Assembly: GCF_000012985.1 (NCBI RefSeq)
Contig: NC_007645.1
Location: 1,178,001 to 1,242,000 of the forward strand
DNA length: 64,000 nt
Reading direction: 5' to 3'
Source of the DNA: Hahella chejuensis KCTC 2396
GTDB lineage: Bacteria > Pseudomonadota > Gammaproteobacteria > Pseudomonadales > Oleiphilaceae
The position numbers and the translations under genes are program-made. Shown piece after piece: positions 16,550 through 31,500 of this stretch. How positions within the stretch are numbered: the stretch's first letter is position 1; each line of letters starts with the position of its first letter. Under the pieces are notes generated by a model. The model ran no database searches and was not told the DNA's origin. It saw only the letters and a list, made by a program, of their open reading frames with translations.

Positions 16550-19500
16550 ATGGTTGCGGTCGTTTCAGGGGAAGGTCTGGGATTGTTTGGCGCGTCCTTG
16601 TCAGGCGCGGGCGCGGGGTTATCGCAAGCGGGCGTCGGTCAGAGCGGCGAGCGGGTCTACGTCAACGCCGCGACGGGCAACCTGGTGCTGCAGCGCCGCG
16701 ATGAACTGCTGTTAGGCGCGGGGCGCGACGCCAGTCTGATCCGCACCTACAACAGCCAGGGCCGCTTCACCGACGACAACGGCGACAACTTCTACTTCAG
16801 CTTCAACCAGCGTCTGGAATTCAACGGCGGCAATCTGAACAAAGCCGGCAGTCTGATCACGCGGATCGCCGGCGACGGCAGCCGCACGGACTATCGTTAT
16901 GACGAGAGCCGCGGGCTGTATGTCTCCAGCGTCGGCGAAGGGGCCCACGACACCCTGGAGTTCCGCGGCGGCACCGGTTCTGACGCGTTCCTGTGGACGG
17001 AAGGCGAGAGCGGCGCGCAGGAAGTGTACAGTTGGCAGGGCAAACTGAGCGCGCTGGCCCATCGCGACGAACCGGGACGAGTGACCATCAGCCGCAGCGC
17101 GGCCGCAACGACCCTGACGACGGCGTCGGGGGAGAAACTGGAGATTCAGTACGACGGCGCCGGCCGGGCGGTGCTGGTGAAGACGGTGGGCGCGGACGGC
17201 GCGCAACGCAACCAGACATATTACGGCTATGACGCCCAGGGCCGTCTGACGACGGTGACGGTGGACCTGACCCCGGCGGACAACAGCATCGGCGACGGCC
17301 GCACCTTCGTGACGCGCTACAGCTACGACGGCGACAGCAAACGGGTGGCGAAGATGCAGGCCAGCGACGGCGTGTCGGTGAGCTTCCAGTACCAGGACAT
17401 CGGCGGCGAATACCGGGTGACCCGGGTGACCCAGGGCGACGGCGCGGACGCTATTGTCACCACTTACGCCTACGATCTGGCGCAGCGCACCGCGACGGTG
17501 ACGCGGGTGTTGGACCCCGCGACGCTGAGCGGCCTGCAGACGGTGCTGCGCTACGACGAACGCACGCGCCTGGTGGAAATGCGCCTGCCGCAGCAGGACG
17601 GAACCCAGAGCGTGCGCCGCTACGCCTACGACGCCGACGACAATCTCATCCAAAGCACGGACGCCGACGGCCACAGCGAGACCTACCGCTACGACGCCAT
17701 GGGCAATCTGCTGACCCATACCGACCGTTTGGGGGGCGCCACCGACTACACCTATAACGCCCACAACCAGACCCTGACGGAGACCACGGACGGCGCCACC
17801 CAGCGCTACGTTTACGACAGCGCGCACCGTTTGCGTTACCGCGTGGACGCCGAGGGCGGGGTCACCGAATTCCGCTACAACCACCTGGGCCAGCTGACGG
17901 CGACCCAGGGGTACCTGGCGCGCTACGACCTGAGCGGCCTGAGTTCCAATCAAGCGCTGAGCGAAGGACCTCTTAATACGTGGGCGCCCGGCGCCCGGGC
18001 GCAGGGAACCAGCCTGACGGAATACGCCTACGACTTCCGCGGCCAGCTGAGCCGTCAGACCCGCTACAGCAAGACTGACGCCACGGGCGCGGGAATCGGC
18101 GCGGCGACGACGCACTTTATCTACGACGCGGAAGGACGCCTGCTGAAACAGGTCAACCCCGAGCAGGCGGCGCCGACGGAGAACGCGAGCGCGGCCCCGG
18201 AGAGCCTGGGGCATCGCACGGGAGAAACGCTGTACGTCTACGACGGCCTGGGCCGGCTGCTGTCGGTGAAGGACGCGCTGGGCGCGGTGACCACGCAGAC
18301 CGAATACCAGGGCGCGACCATCCTGAGCCGCGACGCGGCGGGTCTGCAAAGCGTGAAGACGTACAACAGCGCCGGCGCGCTGATCGACGTGGTGGAGCGC
18401 GACGCCGGCGGCGCCCAGCTGGGCAAGGCGCAACAGTACTACGACGCCCAGGGCCGGGTGATCCGCAGCGTGGACGCGCAGGGCGCGCAGACCCGCTACA
18501 TCTATGACGGCCAGGACCGGGTGCGTTTTGAAATCGACGCCCTGGGCTACGTCACGGAGAACCGCTATGACGCCCTGGGCCGGGTGACGCAAACGCGTCG
18601 CTACGAGGCCGCCTATGGCGGCGCCGACGTGAACCTGACGGCGCTGGAAACGTTCGCCGCGGGCCAGAGCGCGATCACGACGCGACGCTTCTATGACGCG
18701 GCGGGCCAGGTGCGTTTCGAAATCGACGCCCAGGGCTATGTGACCGGCTACGAGTACGACGGACAAGGGCGCGTTGCGAAGAAGACCCGCTACGACAAGG
18801 CGGCGGACCTGAACGCGGCGAATCTGGCGTCGCTGGCGGCGCATGCGCCGAGCTGGCGCGGCGACGGCGTCGTGCAGATCGACGCGGGACGGATTATCAA
18901 GACCGCCGCCACCGGACTCAGCGGAGGCCGGGCGGTGGCGAACGAAACGCTGCGACAAGGCCGCGGCGCGCTGGAGTTCACCGTGGCGGCGCTGCCGACC
19001 GGGGCGTCCCTGGGCGCGGTGGGTTTCAACAAGACCCCGGAGACCGTCCTGAGCGGGAACGCTTACCTGAATGAAGTGGACCTGGGCGTTTTCATCCGCG
19101 ACCCGGACGGGGCGGGTTCGCAGGGCCACAGCCTGATGATCCAGGTGAACGGCGTGCGCACGGAGCCAACCTCGGCGACGCCGATTCAGGTCGGCGACCG
19201 CCTGCGCATCGAAATGCGGGGCGCGGACGCGCGCATCCTGCTTCAGCGCCCTGGCCAGCACGGCTTCACATTGATACAGACCCTGACGGGCGTGGTGGAT
19301 GCGAACGCGAATTACACGGCGCAAACCAACCTGTACGGCGCCGGCGCGGCCATTGAGGGCGTGGCGCTCAGCGGCGATGCGGACTACCACAGCGCGGGCG
19401 TCTCCACCCGCTACGTCTATGACGCCAAGGGCCAGGCGCGCTTCGAGATCGACGCGCAAGGCTACGTCACGGAGAACCGCTACGACGCACTGGGGCGCGT

Positions 19501-22500
19501 GGTGGAGACGGTGCGTTACCTGGATGCGCAGGCGTTGACGCCTTCGCAGCTGGCGCAACTGCAGCGGCAGGCGGACAGCGGCGCGGCGGGCGGCGTGGGA
19601 GACGTCGTCTTGGACAGCGAAACCTTGCCGGCGCCGGCGGGCTGGAGCGAGTCAACCAGCACAGCGGGCTATGAAGGCCGACAGTACCTGACGGCCAAAG
19701 GGGCGTCCGCTGCGGTCGAGTGGCGCTCGGCGCTGACGCAGGCGGGACGCCATGGCGTGTACGCGACCTGGACCGCGCACGCCAATCGGGCGAGCAATGC
19801 GACCTATCGGGTTCATCATGTGGACGCCGCAGGCAAGGCGACCGTGACGGACGTGAAAGTGAACCAGCGGACGCAGGGTGGTCAGTGGGTGTTGCTGGGC
19901 GACTTTGATTTCGGCGCAGAAGGCCGGGTGGAGCTGCTGGGCGGCGGAGATGGCTATGTGGTGGCCGATGCGGTGAAATTCGCGCGCGCGAACTACGCCA
20001 CGCAGAGCAAGAAAGTCGTGTACGACGCCCAGGGTCGTGCGCGTTTCAGTCTGGACGAACAGGGCTATGTCACCGAGAACCGCTATGACGCGGCGGGCCG
20101 GGTCGTGGCCACCCTTCGCTACGATAGCGCTTACCAGGGCGACGCATGGGGCGAGAGCGACCTGGAGAACTTCGTCAACGGCAAAACCCCGGCTTCCCAT
20201 TCTCGTTTGATTTACGACGCCAAAGGCCAGGCGCGTTTCACCATCGACGCCCTGGGCCTGGTGACGGAGACCCGTTACGACAGTCTGGGCCGTATAACCG
20301 AAAAACTCAGTTACAGCTCCGCCTACACGGGCGCCGCTTTTACCGAAAGCGCCCTGCAGAGCTTTATCAGCGGCAAAACGCCCGCTGCCCATTCCCGGTT
20401 GGTCTACGACGTCAAAGGCCAGGCGCGCTTCACCCTCGACGCCCTGGGCCAGGTAACGGAGACCCGTTACGACAGCCTGGGGCGGGTAATTGAAACGCTA
20501 ACTTACAAAGGCGTTTATACCGCTGCGAGCACTACCGAAAGCGATCTGCAATCCTTTGTCAATGGTAAAACCATTCTTACTAAATCTCGTGTGATCTATG
20601 ACGCCAGAGGCCAGGCGCGCTTCACCCTCGACGCTTTGGGGTATGTCACCGAGAACCGCTACGACGCCCAAGGGCGGGTAACGGAGAAACAACGCTTTAA
20701 TGCGATCTACACCGGTGCGGACTTTAGTGAAAGCGCCTTGCAGACGTTCACGAACGGCAAAACCCCGGCTTCCCATTCCCGATTGGTCTACGACGCTAAA
20801 GGCCAGGCGCGCTTCACTCTGGACGCTCTGGGTCAAGTGACGGAGAACCGCTACGATGCGTTGGGTCGAATAACCGAAAAACTCAGTTACAGTTCTACAT
20901 ACACCGGCGCGGCATTTACTGAAAGCGCCTTGCAGACGTTCACGAACGGCAAAACCCCGGCTTCCCATTCCCGATTGGTCTACGACGCCAAAGGCCAGAC
21001 GCGCTTCATCCTCGACGCCCTGGGCCAGGTGACGGAGAACCGTTACGACGCCCTGGGCCGGGTGACCGAAAAACGCAGCTACAGCCATGCCTATAACGGC
21101 GGCGTATTCACCGAAAGCGCCCTGCAGACGTTCGCAAACGGTGAGGCCCCCGCCTCCCGCACTCGTTTGGTCTATGACGCCAAAAACCAGGTGCGTTTTA
21201 CGGTCGACGCGTTGGGACAAGTAACCGAGACCCGCTACGACGCGTTGGGACAAGTGATCGAAACGCGCAGTTACGATGGCGTTTATACGGGGACCAGCGC
21301 TACCGAAAGCGCTTTGCAGTCCTTTGTCAGCGGCAAAACCGTTCACGCTCGATCTCGCGTGGCCTACGACGCCAAAGGCCAGGCGCGCTTCATCATCGAC
21401 GCCCTGGGTTACGTCACCGAGAACCGTTACGACGCCCTGGGACAGGTGGCGGAAAAACTCAGCTATGACCGCGTTTACGCCGGTTCGGATTACAGCGAAG
21501 CGGCGCTGACCCAGTTCGTTAGCGCGCAAAGTCAGCCGCGCAGCGGGCGTTTGGTGTATGACGCCAAGGGGCAGGCGCGGTTTGAGATTGACGCGCTGGG
21601 CCATGTGACGGAGCGGGAATACGACGCGGCGGGACGGGTGATCGCCACCTACCAATACGATGGAGCGCTGCCGGCGGATGCGACCTACACCGAAGCGGGC
21701 GTGGAGCAATGGCTGCCGCAGGCGGCGGAGTGGTCGAAGCGCACCGGCGCGCTGGTGGGCGGTTCGTCGCGCATTGAGCAGCTGGACGTACCGGAAGCGA
21801 GAGAGTTTACCGGCAGCGTGAGATCGCGGCAGACCATCCGCGGTGAAGGCTATGTGGAGTTCAGTCTGCCCTCGGAAGGCGTCAATGCGGTGTTCTGTGG
21901 TTTCAGCGAGAAGGATGCGGGGACTTCCTACGAGGATCTGAACTTCGCGTTTTACCGCAAGCAGGGCGGCGTGGTGCGCTGCTATGAAGATTCGGCCAAG
22001 GTGAAAGAGCTGGGCGTGTTGCCCGGGGACACCCGTTACCGCATCGAGCTGAAAGACGGCAAGGTCAACTACTACATCAAGCGGGAAAGCGACGCGACTT
22101 TCACTTTGGTGCACACCTCCACCAGAACGGTGGAGCCCGGCAAGGCGTACGCCATCGACAGCTCCTTCTACAAAGGCGGCTCCCTGCTGAAAGACGTGGT
22201 GATCGGAACGCGACTGGACGCCCCGGCGGGACGCGTGAACGTCAGCCGCACGATCTACGACGCGCGCGGTCTGGCGCGCTTCAGCCTGAACGCCCTGGGG
22301 CAGGTGACGGAGACCCGTTACGATGCGGCGGGCAGAGCGACGCAGACGCTGCGCTACGAAACCGCCTACAGCGGCGCCGATTACAGCGAAACGGCGCTGG
22401 CGCAGTTCGTCGCGGGCGAGACCCGGGCGCAACATGCCTACATGGTGTACGACAGCCTGGGTCAGGCGCGCTTCAAGCTGGACCACCAGGGCCATATCAC

Positions 22501-25500
22501 CGAACTGGAATACGATCACAACGGTCAGGTGACGCGCACGCTGAGTTACGTCGCGGCCTATGACCTGAGCCAGCCGCTGACGGCGGCGGCGCTGGAAACT
22601 TATGTGCAAGGCCACGCTTCAGCCGGGGACCGGGTGGAGCAGGTCTTCTACGACGCCCGCGGCCTGGAAATCTACCGGATAGACGCTGGCGGACGCCTGA
22701 TCGAACAGGAATACGACCACGCCGGTCGTCTGACCCACCGCGTGCGCTACGCCGCCAGCCTGAATCTCGGAACCGCCGCGACCCTGACGCAAGTGACGCA
22801 GGCGGCGGACGCCCATCGCAGCGCGGCGGCGAACCAGCACAGCCGTCTGGTTTACGACGCCCTGGGACGTCTGCGCTACAGCCTGGACGGCGAGAATTAC
22901 GTCTCGGAAACCCTGTACAACGGACAGGGGCAGGTGACGGAAGAACGCCGTTACGCCGCCCCCTGGACCCAGGCGGCGACCCTGAGCGCCCTGACGGGGC
23001 TGCACCCGGACGCCGAGACCCGCATCACCCGCTACGCCTATGACGACGCCGGCCGCAAGATCAGCCAGTCGCAGCGGCTGATGACCGGCGGCGCGGAGAC
23101 CTGGATTACTGAAAGCTACGCCTACGACGCCCACGGCAACCGCACGGCGGTGACCGACGCGCGGGGCAACGTCACCAGCTTCGCCTACGACGCGGACAAC
23201 CGCCTGATCGCCAAACTGACGCCGAAAGACGCTATCGACGATGCGGACATCAGCGCCAGCGCGCGCAAAGGCGCGGTGACGCGCTACCAGTACGACGGCT
23301 TCGACAACCTGATCCAGGAAAGCCAGTACGTCACGGAAGTATCGATCCATGAACGCACGGCGGCGGATTACGCCACGGCCAACGTTCCGGCCAATAACGA
23401 TCCGGTCAGCGGAGACCGGCATACCCGTTACGAATACGATGCGCTCAACCGTCAGGAGCGCATCCGCACGCCGGAGCTGAATGGCGTCTCCACACTGACG
23501 CGCAAGGAATACGACCGCTACGGCAACGTCACGGCCTTGATCGAAGCGGAAGGCTCCGCTCTGGAGCGCACCACGCGTTACGAATTCGACGACCTGAACC
23601 GGGTTGTGAAGGAAACCAAAGCGTTCGGGACGGCGGACGCCAGCAGCACGGGCTATGTTTACAACGCCTTCGGCCAGGTGGAGCGGGTGATCGATCCGCG
23701 CGCTTACGCGTTGGTGGAGAGCAACGACGCCTGGGCGCAGGAAATGCGCGCGCTGATTCGCAGTGTCGCCAGTGGTGGGAGCGTTAATCGTGCGGAAGCG
23801 ATGGCGCTGCAAATTCCTGCGCACTTGAAAGCGCAGCTGTACAGTCTGCCGGACAAGGCGGAGAACCTGAACAGCTTCCATAAGCAGGCGCTGTATGAGC
23901 TGTACTCCCGCCAACAGCGTTTCGACACGCTGGGCCGCAAAATCTCCGAGACGGACGCCAACGGTCAGGTCAAGTCCACCACCTACGACGCCTTTGGCAA
24001 TATCGCTAAAGTGATTGATGGCGTCGGCAAAACAGGCTACTTCTACTACGACAGCCTCAATCGCCTGCGTTACAGCGTCGATCCCGCCGGCTACGTCATA
24101 GAAAACCAGTACACCAGCACCGGCAAAGTAAAAAGCAAGATCGAGCATTATGCGCCGATCAGCCTTTCCGGACTGAACGAAAGCACGGCGCTCAGCGTCA
24201 TCGCCGGCCGCATCAGCAGCGTCAATACGGGGGCGGTGAATCCCAACGCGCATATTTATCAGGTCGGCGGACGCACCGATTACGTCTTCGACACGCTGGA
24301 CCGGGTCAGCGATATCGTTTATCGCCATACTCAGCTGGATGGGGCGGTGAAGAACTATGTGGAGCGTTTTGAGTACGACAAAGCGGGCAACCGCATCCGC
24401 ATGGTGGACAGGCTGCAGAACTACCAGCAAGGACAGGGCGTCGTTGAAACCCAGGCGTATCGCTATGCCTACGACGCCGCCAACCGCTTGATCAAGGAAG
24501 TGACGCCGGCGGTCAGGGTATACCGGGCCAACGACGACCGCTCGGTGACGCTGCTGGCCAACGCAGGCGTGGAGACGCGTTATCAGTACGACGCCCTGGG
24601 CAACAAAGTGAAGGTGACGCAGGCGGCGAATATCGCAGAACAGAGCCGCACTACGGAATACCGTTATGACAAGCTGAACCGGGAGGTTCTGCGCATTGAT
24701 CAGGCGATGGACGGCATCTACGACGCCGGCGCCAACGCCACTTACAACAACGTCAGTCTGCATACCCGCACTGAATACGATCAGATGGGCCAGGTCGTTG
24801 CAACGACCCGGCAAGCGCATCAGAACGGAACCACGCCTGTCGGTGCGGCGCGAGTGGCGCGCTATGGTTACAACGCCTTGAGTCAACAGATCTGGGCGGT
24901 TAACGCGGACTTTGGTCTCTCCGCCATGACCTACGATGCGGCGGGTAACCGCATTCAGGTGCGCCAGTATGGCGAGCGCTTGACGCTAGGGTATGGTGCG
25001 ACGGAAGTCGCGGCGTTGATGAATAAGGACAGCGACGACTATCGTGAGCTGAACAGCTATTACGACCGGGAAAACCGCGTTATCGCCACCCGCACCCGTG
25101 ACGAGCAGTTGTTTGACCTCAATGCGGTCATTCATGGCGGCGGGGAGGACACAGAGCGCACGGGCTATTACGTCGGCGCGCAAACGACGCAGTCCTATTA
25201 CGACGGCAACGGGCAGGTGGTGAAGTCCGTGGACGCCAACTACCAGCCGACCTACTACTTTTATGACGATCGCGGCAATCGCATCCTGCAGGTGGACCCG
25301 CTGGGGGGCGCCATTGCGTGGGAGTATGACTATCGCGGCTCGGTGACGAAAGAAACCCAGTTCGCCGTGCCGCTCAAAGGAACGACCTTGCAGGCGCTGG
25401 CGGCGGATCAATCCAGTCGTAGCGCCCAGGCGTTGATTGCAGAAGCGAAAACGGACCCGGCGCCCAGCGGAGACCCGGACAAACCGGCGCTGCGCAACGC

Positions 25501-28500
25501 CGACAACCGGGTGACGGAGTTCCGCTACGATAACCTGGGCCGCAAGGTGCAGGAGATCAAGAAGGAGGTCGCCTACAGCGCCATCGACAAGAGCAGTGGC
25601 GCGCTCAGTCATACCAGCGGCGACCTGGTCACCGCTTACACATACGACGGCATGGGCAATGTGGTGAAAGTAGTGCGCCCGGGCGTCAATCACGTCACGG
25701 AGTTCACTTACGACAATCTGGGGCGGCAAGAGACGCAGACCGGAGAAACCTTCACGGACTTCGAAGGCGATACGGTGCGTCGACGTCAGAGCCAATCCTA
25801 TAACGCGTTTGGCGAGCAGGTGAGCATCAGCGCTACGGCGGTTCGCGCCGACGGCGGCGCGTTCAGCAGCAGCCGTGAAGGCGTCAGCGCAGACCGTAAG
25901 ACGAAGCAAACGCGCACTGAGATTCATGTGCTCGACCGACTGGGCCGCACAATCACGTCTCTGGATGCGGATAATCGTCGTATCCAATACAACTACGACA
26001 GCTATGGCAATGTGACCCGTCAGCAGACGCTGGTCGGCGGCTACAGCAGCGGTTCGACGCATAATCGCACCCTGGACGTCTTCTTTATCTATGACGCTCA
26101 GGATCAGGAAATCAAACGCTGGGAAGTGGACCCGACCTATCTAAGCGAAACCGTCAGCAGCGAAGTGCGCTACAACGCCTATGGCGAGATTGAAGCGAAA
26201 GGCAAAGCGGGACAGTGGCAGGAGCAGTTCGTCTACGACCATATTGGACGCGTGCTTAAAACCAATAAGGACAACGGCGCCTGGAAGCTGTATCTGTATG
26301 ACGCCAACGGCAAGGCGACGATGGAGATGCTGACCATCGACAGTTTTGAGCTGGATGGGAAAACCGTCACCCTGAAAGACATCAAGAGCGCCGCGGACGC
26401 CGCCAAACTCTCGCCGAAAGACGTACAGATCCGCGTCAGCGTGTATGACGCCAAAGGGCAGTTGACGGACGTGGTGGAGCCGCCCATGACCTTTGAAGGG
26501 TTAAGCGGGGAGATCCGTTGGAAAGGCGCGGAGGGCGTACAGGGGCAACCTGGCTACGATAGCGGCACAGCGCCTACGTTAGGGCCGTGGGTTGGGGCGG
26601 GTGATCCTGCATTGGGACTGGCGCTTGTCGATACGAATACGATTGCGGCGGGGATGCCCGTAAGAGATACCGTCTGGATCGACATAAATGATCCCGAAAC
26701 GGATTCAATAGCGAAAATCCAACAAAAGTATGGGACGGGAGAGAAAACAACCGTTGGGACAGTCCCGGGCTTTGATCCTAATGATGATTCTGTCGCTACT
26801 CAGGAAATCCAGTTGGCCAGAATCGATATCAACCTGAGAGAAAATAGTGCGGCGTTAAACATCAGCTTGTTGGACTCGGAAGTAAAAAGCTGGAAGCTGA
26901 CTTATCTCTCATTGGACGAGCATATAGTTGACAGCGGAGTTCGTGAGGGCGCCTCCAGCGAACAGCTTGAGCTGCAGGGATTGAAGGCGGCGCGCTATGG
27001 TTATCGATTGGAGTTGCGCGACGATAAGGGTGTTGTGCTGGGCGAGCTCGTTGGCGATCAATTGGCGACAGAGCAAGATAAAACGCCGTCCGCCTGGGTC
27101 CTGCCGGTGGAGAATCAAACCGCTACTGTGACCATGACCGCCAAAAAGGTGGTGAAAACCATCGTGGATAAATATGTAGATTTAAATAACTACGCTAATA
27201 CTAAAACAACGGTGCAAACTGAATATGTTCTGAAAGCGGAAACCAGAATCAGTGATCGCTGGGTGGAATATGACAACAATGGCGCTGTTGCAACTGAAAA
27301 GTGGGTGACCTCTGCGCGCTCAATTGAGTCGCATAAGTTTCAGGAAAAAGTGGATTTGGAACAAACGCGCCGACTAAATAGGGAATTTTCAAGCATATCT
27401 CCTTCAAGAAGAGTAAATGAAAAAGGTTTGCCTGCGGGAGATACTATATACAGCTCAAAGTCGACTATCCATATTAAGCAGAATCTTCTAGATGTAATGA
27501 GTGCTCCCAGGTCTAACTTTGAAATTACTGTACCTAATATTAAAGCTTTGCAGGGTGAGCTTTTAATACTAAAGATGGAAGGCCCTTTTGTAAAAAAACC
27601 TATAACTTTGGCGGAGGTTAAGGCCGGGCATACTGTTAAGCTAGAAAATATAACTTTTGCAGAGCCATGGGCTACTGAGTTTAGCTTGTATTGTGGAGAT
27701 ACATTAATCGCTAAGCAAAAGGTCGATTATGATTTTGGGTGGCCAAGCTCTAATGACTTTAATTATGTTTTAAATGTACCTTCCCTTATATCTTTTTCTA
27801 GTTTTGGGACTGATGCGAAGGAATTGATTGGAGATTTCTTTATCGCAGGTCAAAGATACCCAAGACAATCTACGTTTAGTGGAAATAAAGTAATTTGGGC
27901 TCTTGGTGATTTTTTTGAGCGCCCCTTTTATGCACAGACTGCGGTAAGAGATGCATCGGGTGGGCATATCTCTAAATTAACATTAAGTAGAGATTCCAGC
28001 TCTAGCGATGTGGTCGTTTTGAGAGAGTTTGACTACATCCATGGAGGCGGCAGCTTAACGGAAGAAACCTGGAAAGGTCACTCAGAGTCAGCGCCTAGCA
28101 CACAAACCACTGCTCCCTGGTCAGGCGACACACTACAAAATAGCTATCTACGCAGTCTCGCATATCATTACGTAAAATCTGCGGGAGCTACTACGCAAGA
28201 CGAAGGTTTCAACGCCACTTATGGCTCCGTCGAAGGCAATATTATTCGTCGTCAGAATCGCTATAACGCGTTTGGCGACGTGGTTGCGGAAGTGGATGGT
28301 CGGCGTACCAAGGAGAAGTACGACAACAATGGCGATCTGGTGTATGACGAGCATGGCCAGCCCGTCCAGGTCGCTGTTTCAGGCAATGTTACCCGTTATG
28401 AATACAACCAGTTAGGGAAGCTGGTCCGAGAGGTGAAGCCCGAGACGGATATCAATCCTGAGAAGTCTGATGCGGTGCGCGCCAGACCCATCACCTCTTA

Positions 28501-31500
28501 TTACTACAATGAGCTGGGCGAGCAGGTCGCTGTCAGGGATGCGCGCAGCCACTATACCGGCGATGTTTATTACAAGAAGCAGGTGGTGGAAAACGGGCAG
28601 GTTGTTAAGTCCTTTGATCGCACGGGAGCGACGAAATCCTTTGCGTACGACATCTACGGCGCCAAACGTACGGAGGTCACGGAGCTGGGGCAGCGTATCC
28701 AGTATGGTTACGATGCCGTAGGCAATCTCACTTCCCAAAAACGCTTCAACGCCGCCGGTCAGTTTTACGCCCAGGATAGTTATGGTTATGATTCCCTGGG
28801 TAACCGCATTACCCATACTGATGCGGCGGGCAATACAGAAACCTATCTCTATGACGGCGCGGGTCGAGTCCGCGAGCATGTCAGCTTAGCCAGACGCAAG
28901 ACCCAATACGCATATCGCTATATCGAGTCCATTGGCGGAGGTTTGGGGGGCTACGAGAAAATCACGCAAACCGGCATGTATGGCGGCAGTGGCGAGTTAA
29001 ATCGCATCACAGATCAGTCTGATTACTTTGGTCGCGCCCGACTGCATAACGATTTGGGCGGTCATGTTTTCTCTTACGACTACAACCAGGCGGGTTGGCT
29101 GATGCGCCAAACCGGGACTACCGCGCTACTGGAGTCAGAATCCCGGCACAAGACCGCCCGCAATAACCAGGATATTGAGTATCGTTACTATGCTAACGGT
29201 TATCTCAAAGAGGTCATCGACCGCGGCGCGGGAACCAAGGCGAGTTATCAGTACGATAAAAACGGCAATCGCACTCTGGAGGCTTATTATGATCTGGCCC
29301 ACGATGCGGACAGCGCCTCAACAGACGGATACTCAGACTATCTGCCCTATCAGGTGGCCCGTATTTATTATGATGAGCTGAACCGGGTCAAGCAGGTTGT
29401 GGACCCCGGCTTTGATATCAAATACGGTTACGACGCCAACGGCAACCGCCGCTTTACCGATACCAGGTACCTGGAATATACCGATGCAAGCGGCGCCAGA
29501 CCGGCGAAAGATCCGCAAACGTTTTTCTATCTGTATGACAAGGAAGACCGTTTCAATATCACTATGGGTCGCCGTACGGGCAGCAATGGCGGCTATGTGA
29601 TTGATCAAGGCAACACCGGCTACGCCATCCAATATTATGCTGACGGCAATCGTAAGAGTGCGGAAAGCAATTTGCTGGATAACAACGGCGCGGCATCGTA
29701 TAGCTACGAGCGCTATGAATACGGCGACTTGGGTACTGTAGACAGGGTGTACCTGAAAACCGCTCCAGGTGGAGTGGAATCCTTGCGCGCCAAACGTGTG
29801 CATAACAATGTCGGCCATATGCAGACTTATACGGAATATGACGCTTCCGGTAACGTGACCTCGCACCACGGCTACACCTATGACAAAGACGGTGTCGTGG
29901 ATAAAGACACGACCTACAAAAACGCCACGGACCTGACGAAAAAGAAATCGGAGCTGGACTACAACTATCTGATGGACGGCAAGACCGTTAAGAACGTCAT
30001 CCAGACGAATTACAAGTCCAATGGTACGTCAATGGAGACCCAGATAACGACATCCTATATCTTTGATGACTCTGATAAATGGGACAGTTTCAAAGCGACG
30101 GAAGTGAGAATTAGCGGCACAGGAAGTAAAGATTACTTAAAAGTTGGCTGGAAAGAAGGGCGCTCTGTTTACACCTATGATGCTAATGGGCATAACACAT
30201 ACTTGTTGGATGGCCATACTGGACGTTCCATCGACTATGTCACCAACTATCAGGGACGAGTTCTTCAGCGGCAAGAGCTGAACCGCGATGAGCGTATGTC
30301 GGAGGGCAAGGCTCCGTACATACGCAGATTCTATTTCGCTAACAACAAAGTCATTGGCGATGTAGGCAATGATCCGGTTCCCTCCCGGTTTGATTATGCG
30401 CAGGCATTGGCTCAACAGGACGCCAATAAGCACAACGATATTCGTGAGCGAATCACGCCAACGACCTCTGCGGATTTTGATCAGAACTATCAGCCGATTA
30501 ACCCGGATTATCCAGCGAAATCCCCTACTTATTATGTAGTGAATGAAGGCGATACCCTGCAAAGCGTCGCGCTATCGGTATGGGGAGATAGCTCTCTTTG
30601 GTACATTCTGGCGGACGTGAATGGGTTGAACGGTTCAGAGAAGCTGGTCGCCGGCTTCAACCTGAAAGTGCCGAATGTCGTCACTAACATTCATAACAAC
30701 TCGGAGACGTTCAGGCCTTATGATCCAGGACTGGCGCTGGGCGATACCAGCCCGACATTGCCAGATCCGCCTCCGCCCCCACCACCCAAGAAGAAATGCG
30801 GTTTCAAAGCCCTTCTGGTTATTGTGATTGCCGTTGCAGTAGCTGTTTTGGTAACGCCCGCCGCAATTCAAGGGGTTGGAAACTTAATTGGCGCAACCGT
30901 AGCAGAAGCGGGCGCAATAGCGTTGCCCGGTGGTTTTGTCGCCAATGGATTGGGCTACACGGCTGTGGCGGCGGGAGGATTTGCCGGCGGGTTTTTAAGC
31001 AGCGCTGTATCTCAGTTGGCGGCGAAAGAGTTTGGATTGCAAGAGCACTTTTCTCTTCGAGGCGCCATACGCTCGGGGCTGACCGGCGCGGCGACCGCGG
31101 GCGCCAATAGCTATGTCAAAGTAAACGGATGGGACCAGTGGGCGCAAAACGCTGCTACAGCTGGCGCTGCAGTGGGCTCTAACTACTTGGCGGGCAAAGC
31201 CACGAATCTCCCCACCACCTTCCGCTGGAGAGACGTCGCGACCAGCTTTGCCGCCGCCTCAGTGATGAGCGGCATTGGCGTCGGCGATGAAAATGCATTT
31301 TACAACAAAGGCCTAAAGGGCTATGTCGACGGCCTTCTTCCAGACAGCATTAAAAACTCCAGTATCGCCAGAGACGCTGTCCAAGGGCTAACAGCAGGCG
31401 CAGTATCCGAAGCCGTTCGCGTAGCGATCTATGACAGCGAAGATTACCGCCCTGATTATGTGGGAATGATCGCGGGGGTTGTTGGTAGTACGTTGGGAGG

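Noticed and set aside
16712-19558. A 948-codon open frame on the minus strand opposite the start of the YD-repeat gene
   Set aside because: It mirrors the GC-rich codon pattern and repeats of the sense gene, has no ribosome-binding site and gives a low-complexity protein. The same applies to other long antisense frames opposite this gene (20498-22615, 22619-24886).
20171-21706. Regularly spaced repeats that might suggest a CRISPR array
   Set aside because: The period is 192 bp, repeats are coding and in frame, and there are no unique spacers of constant length; these are protein repeats.
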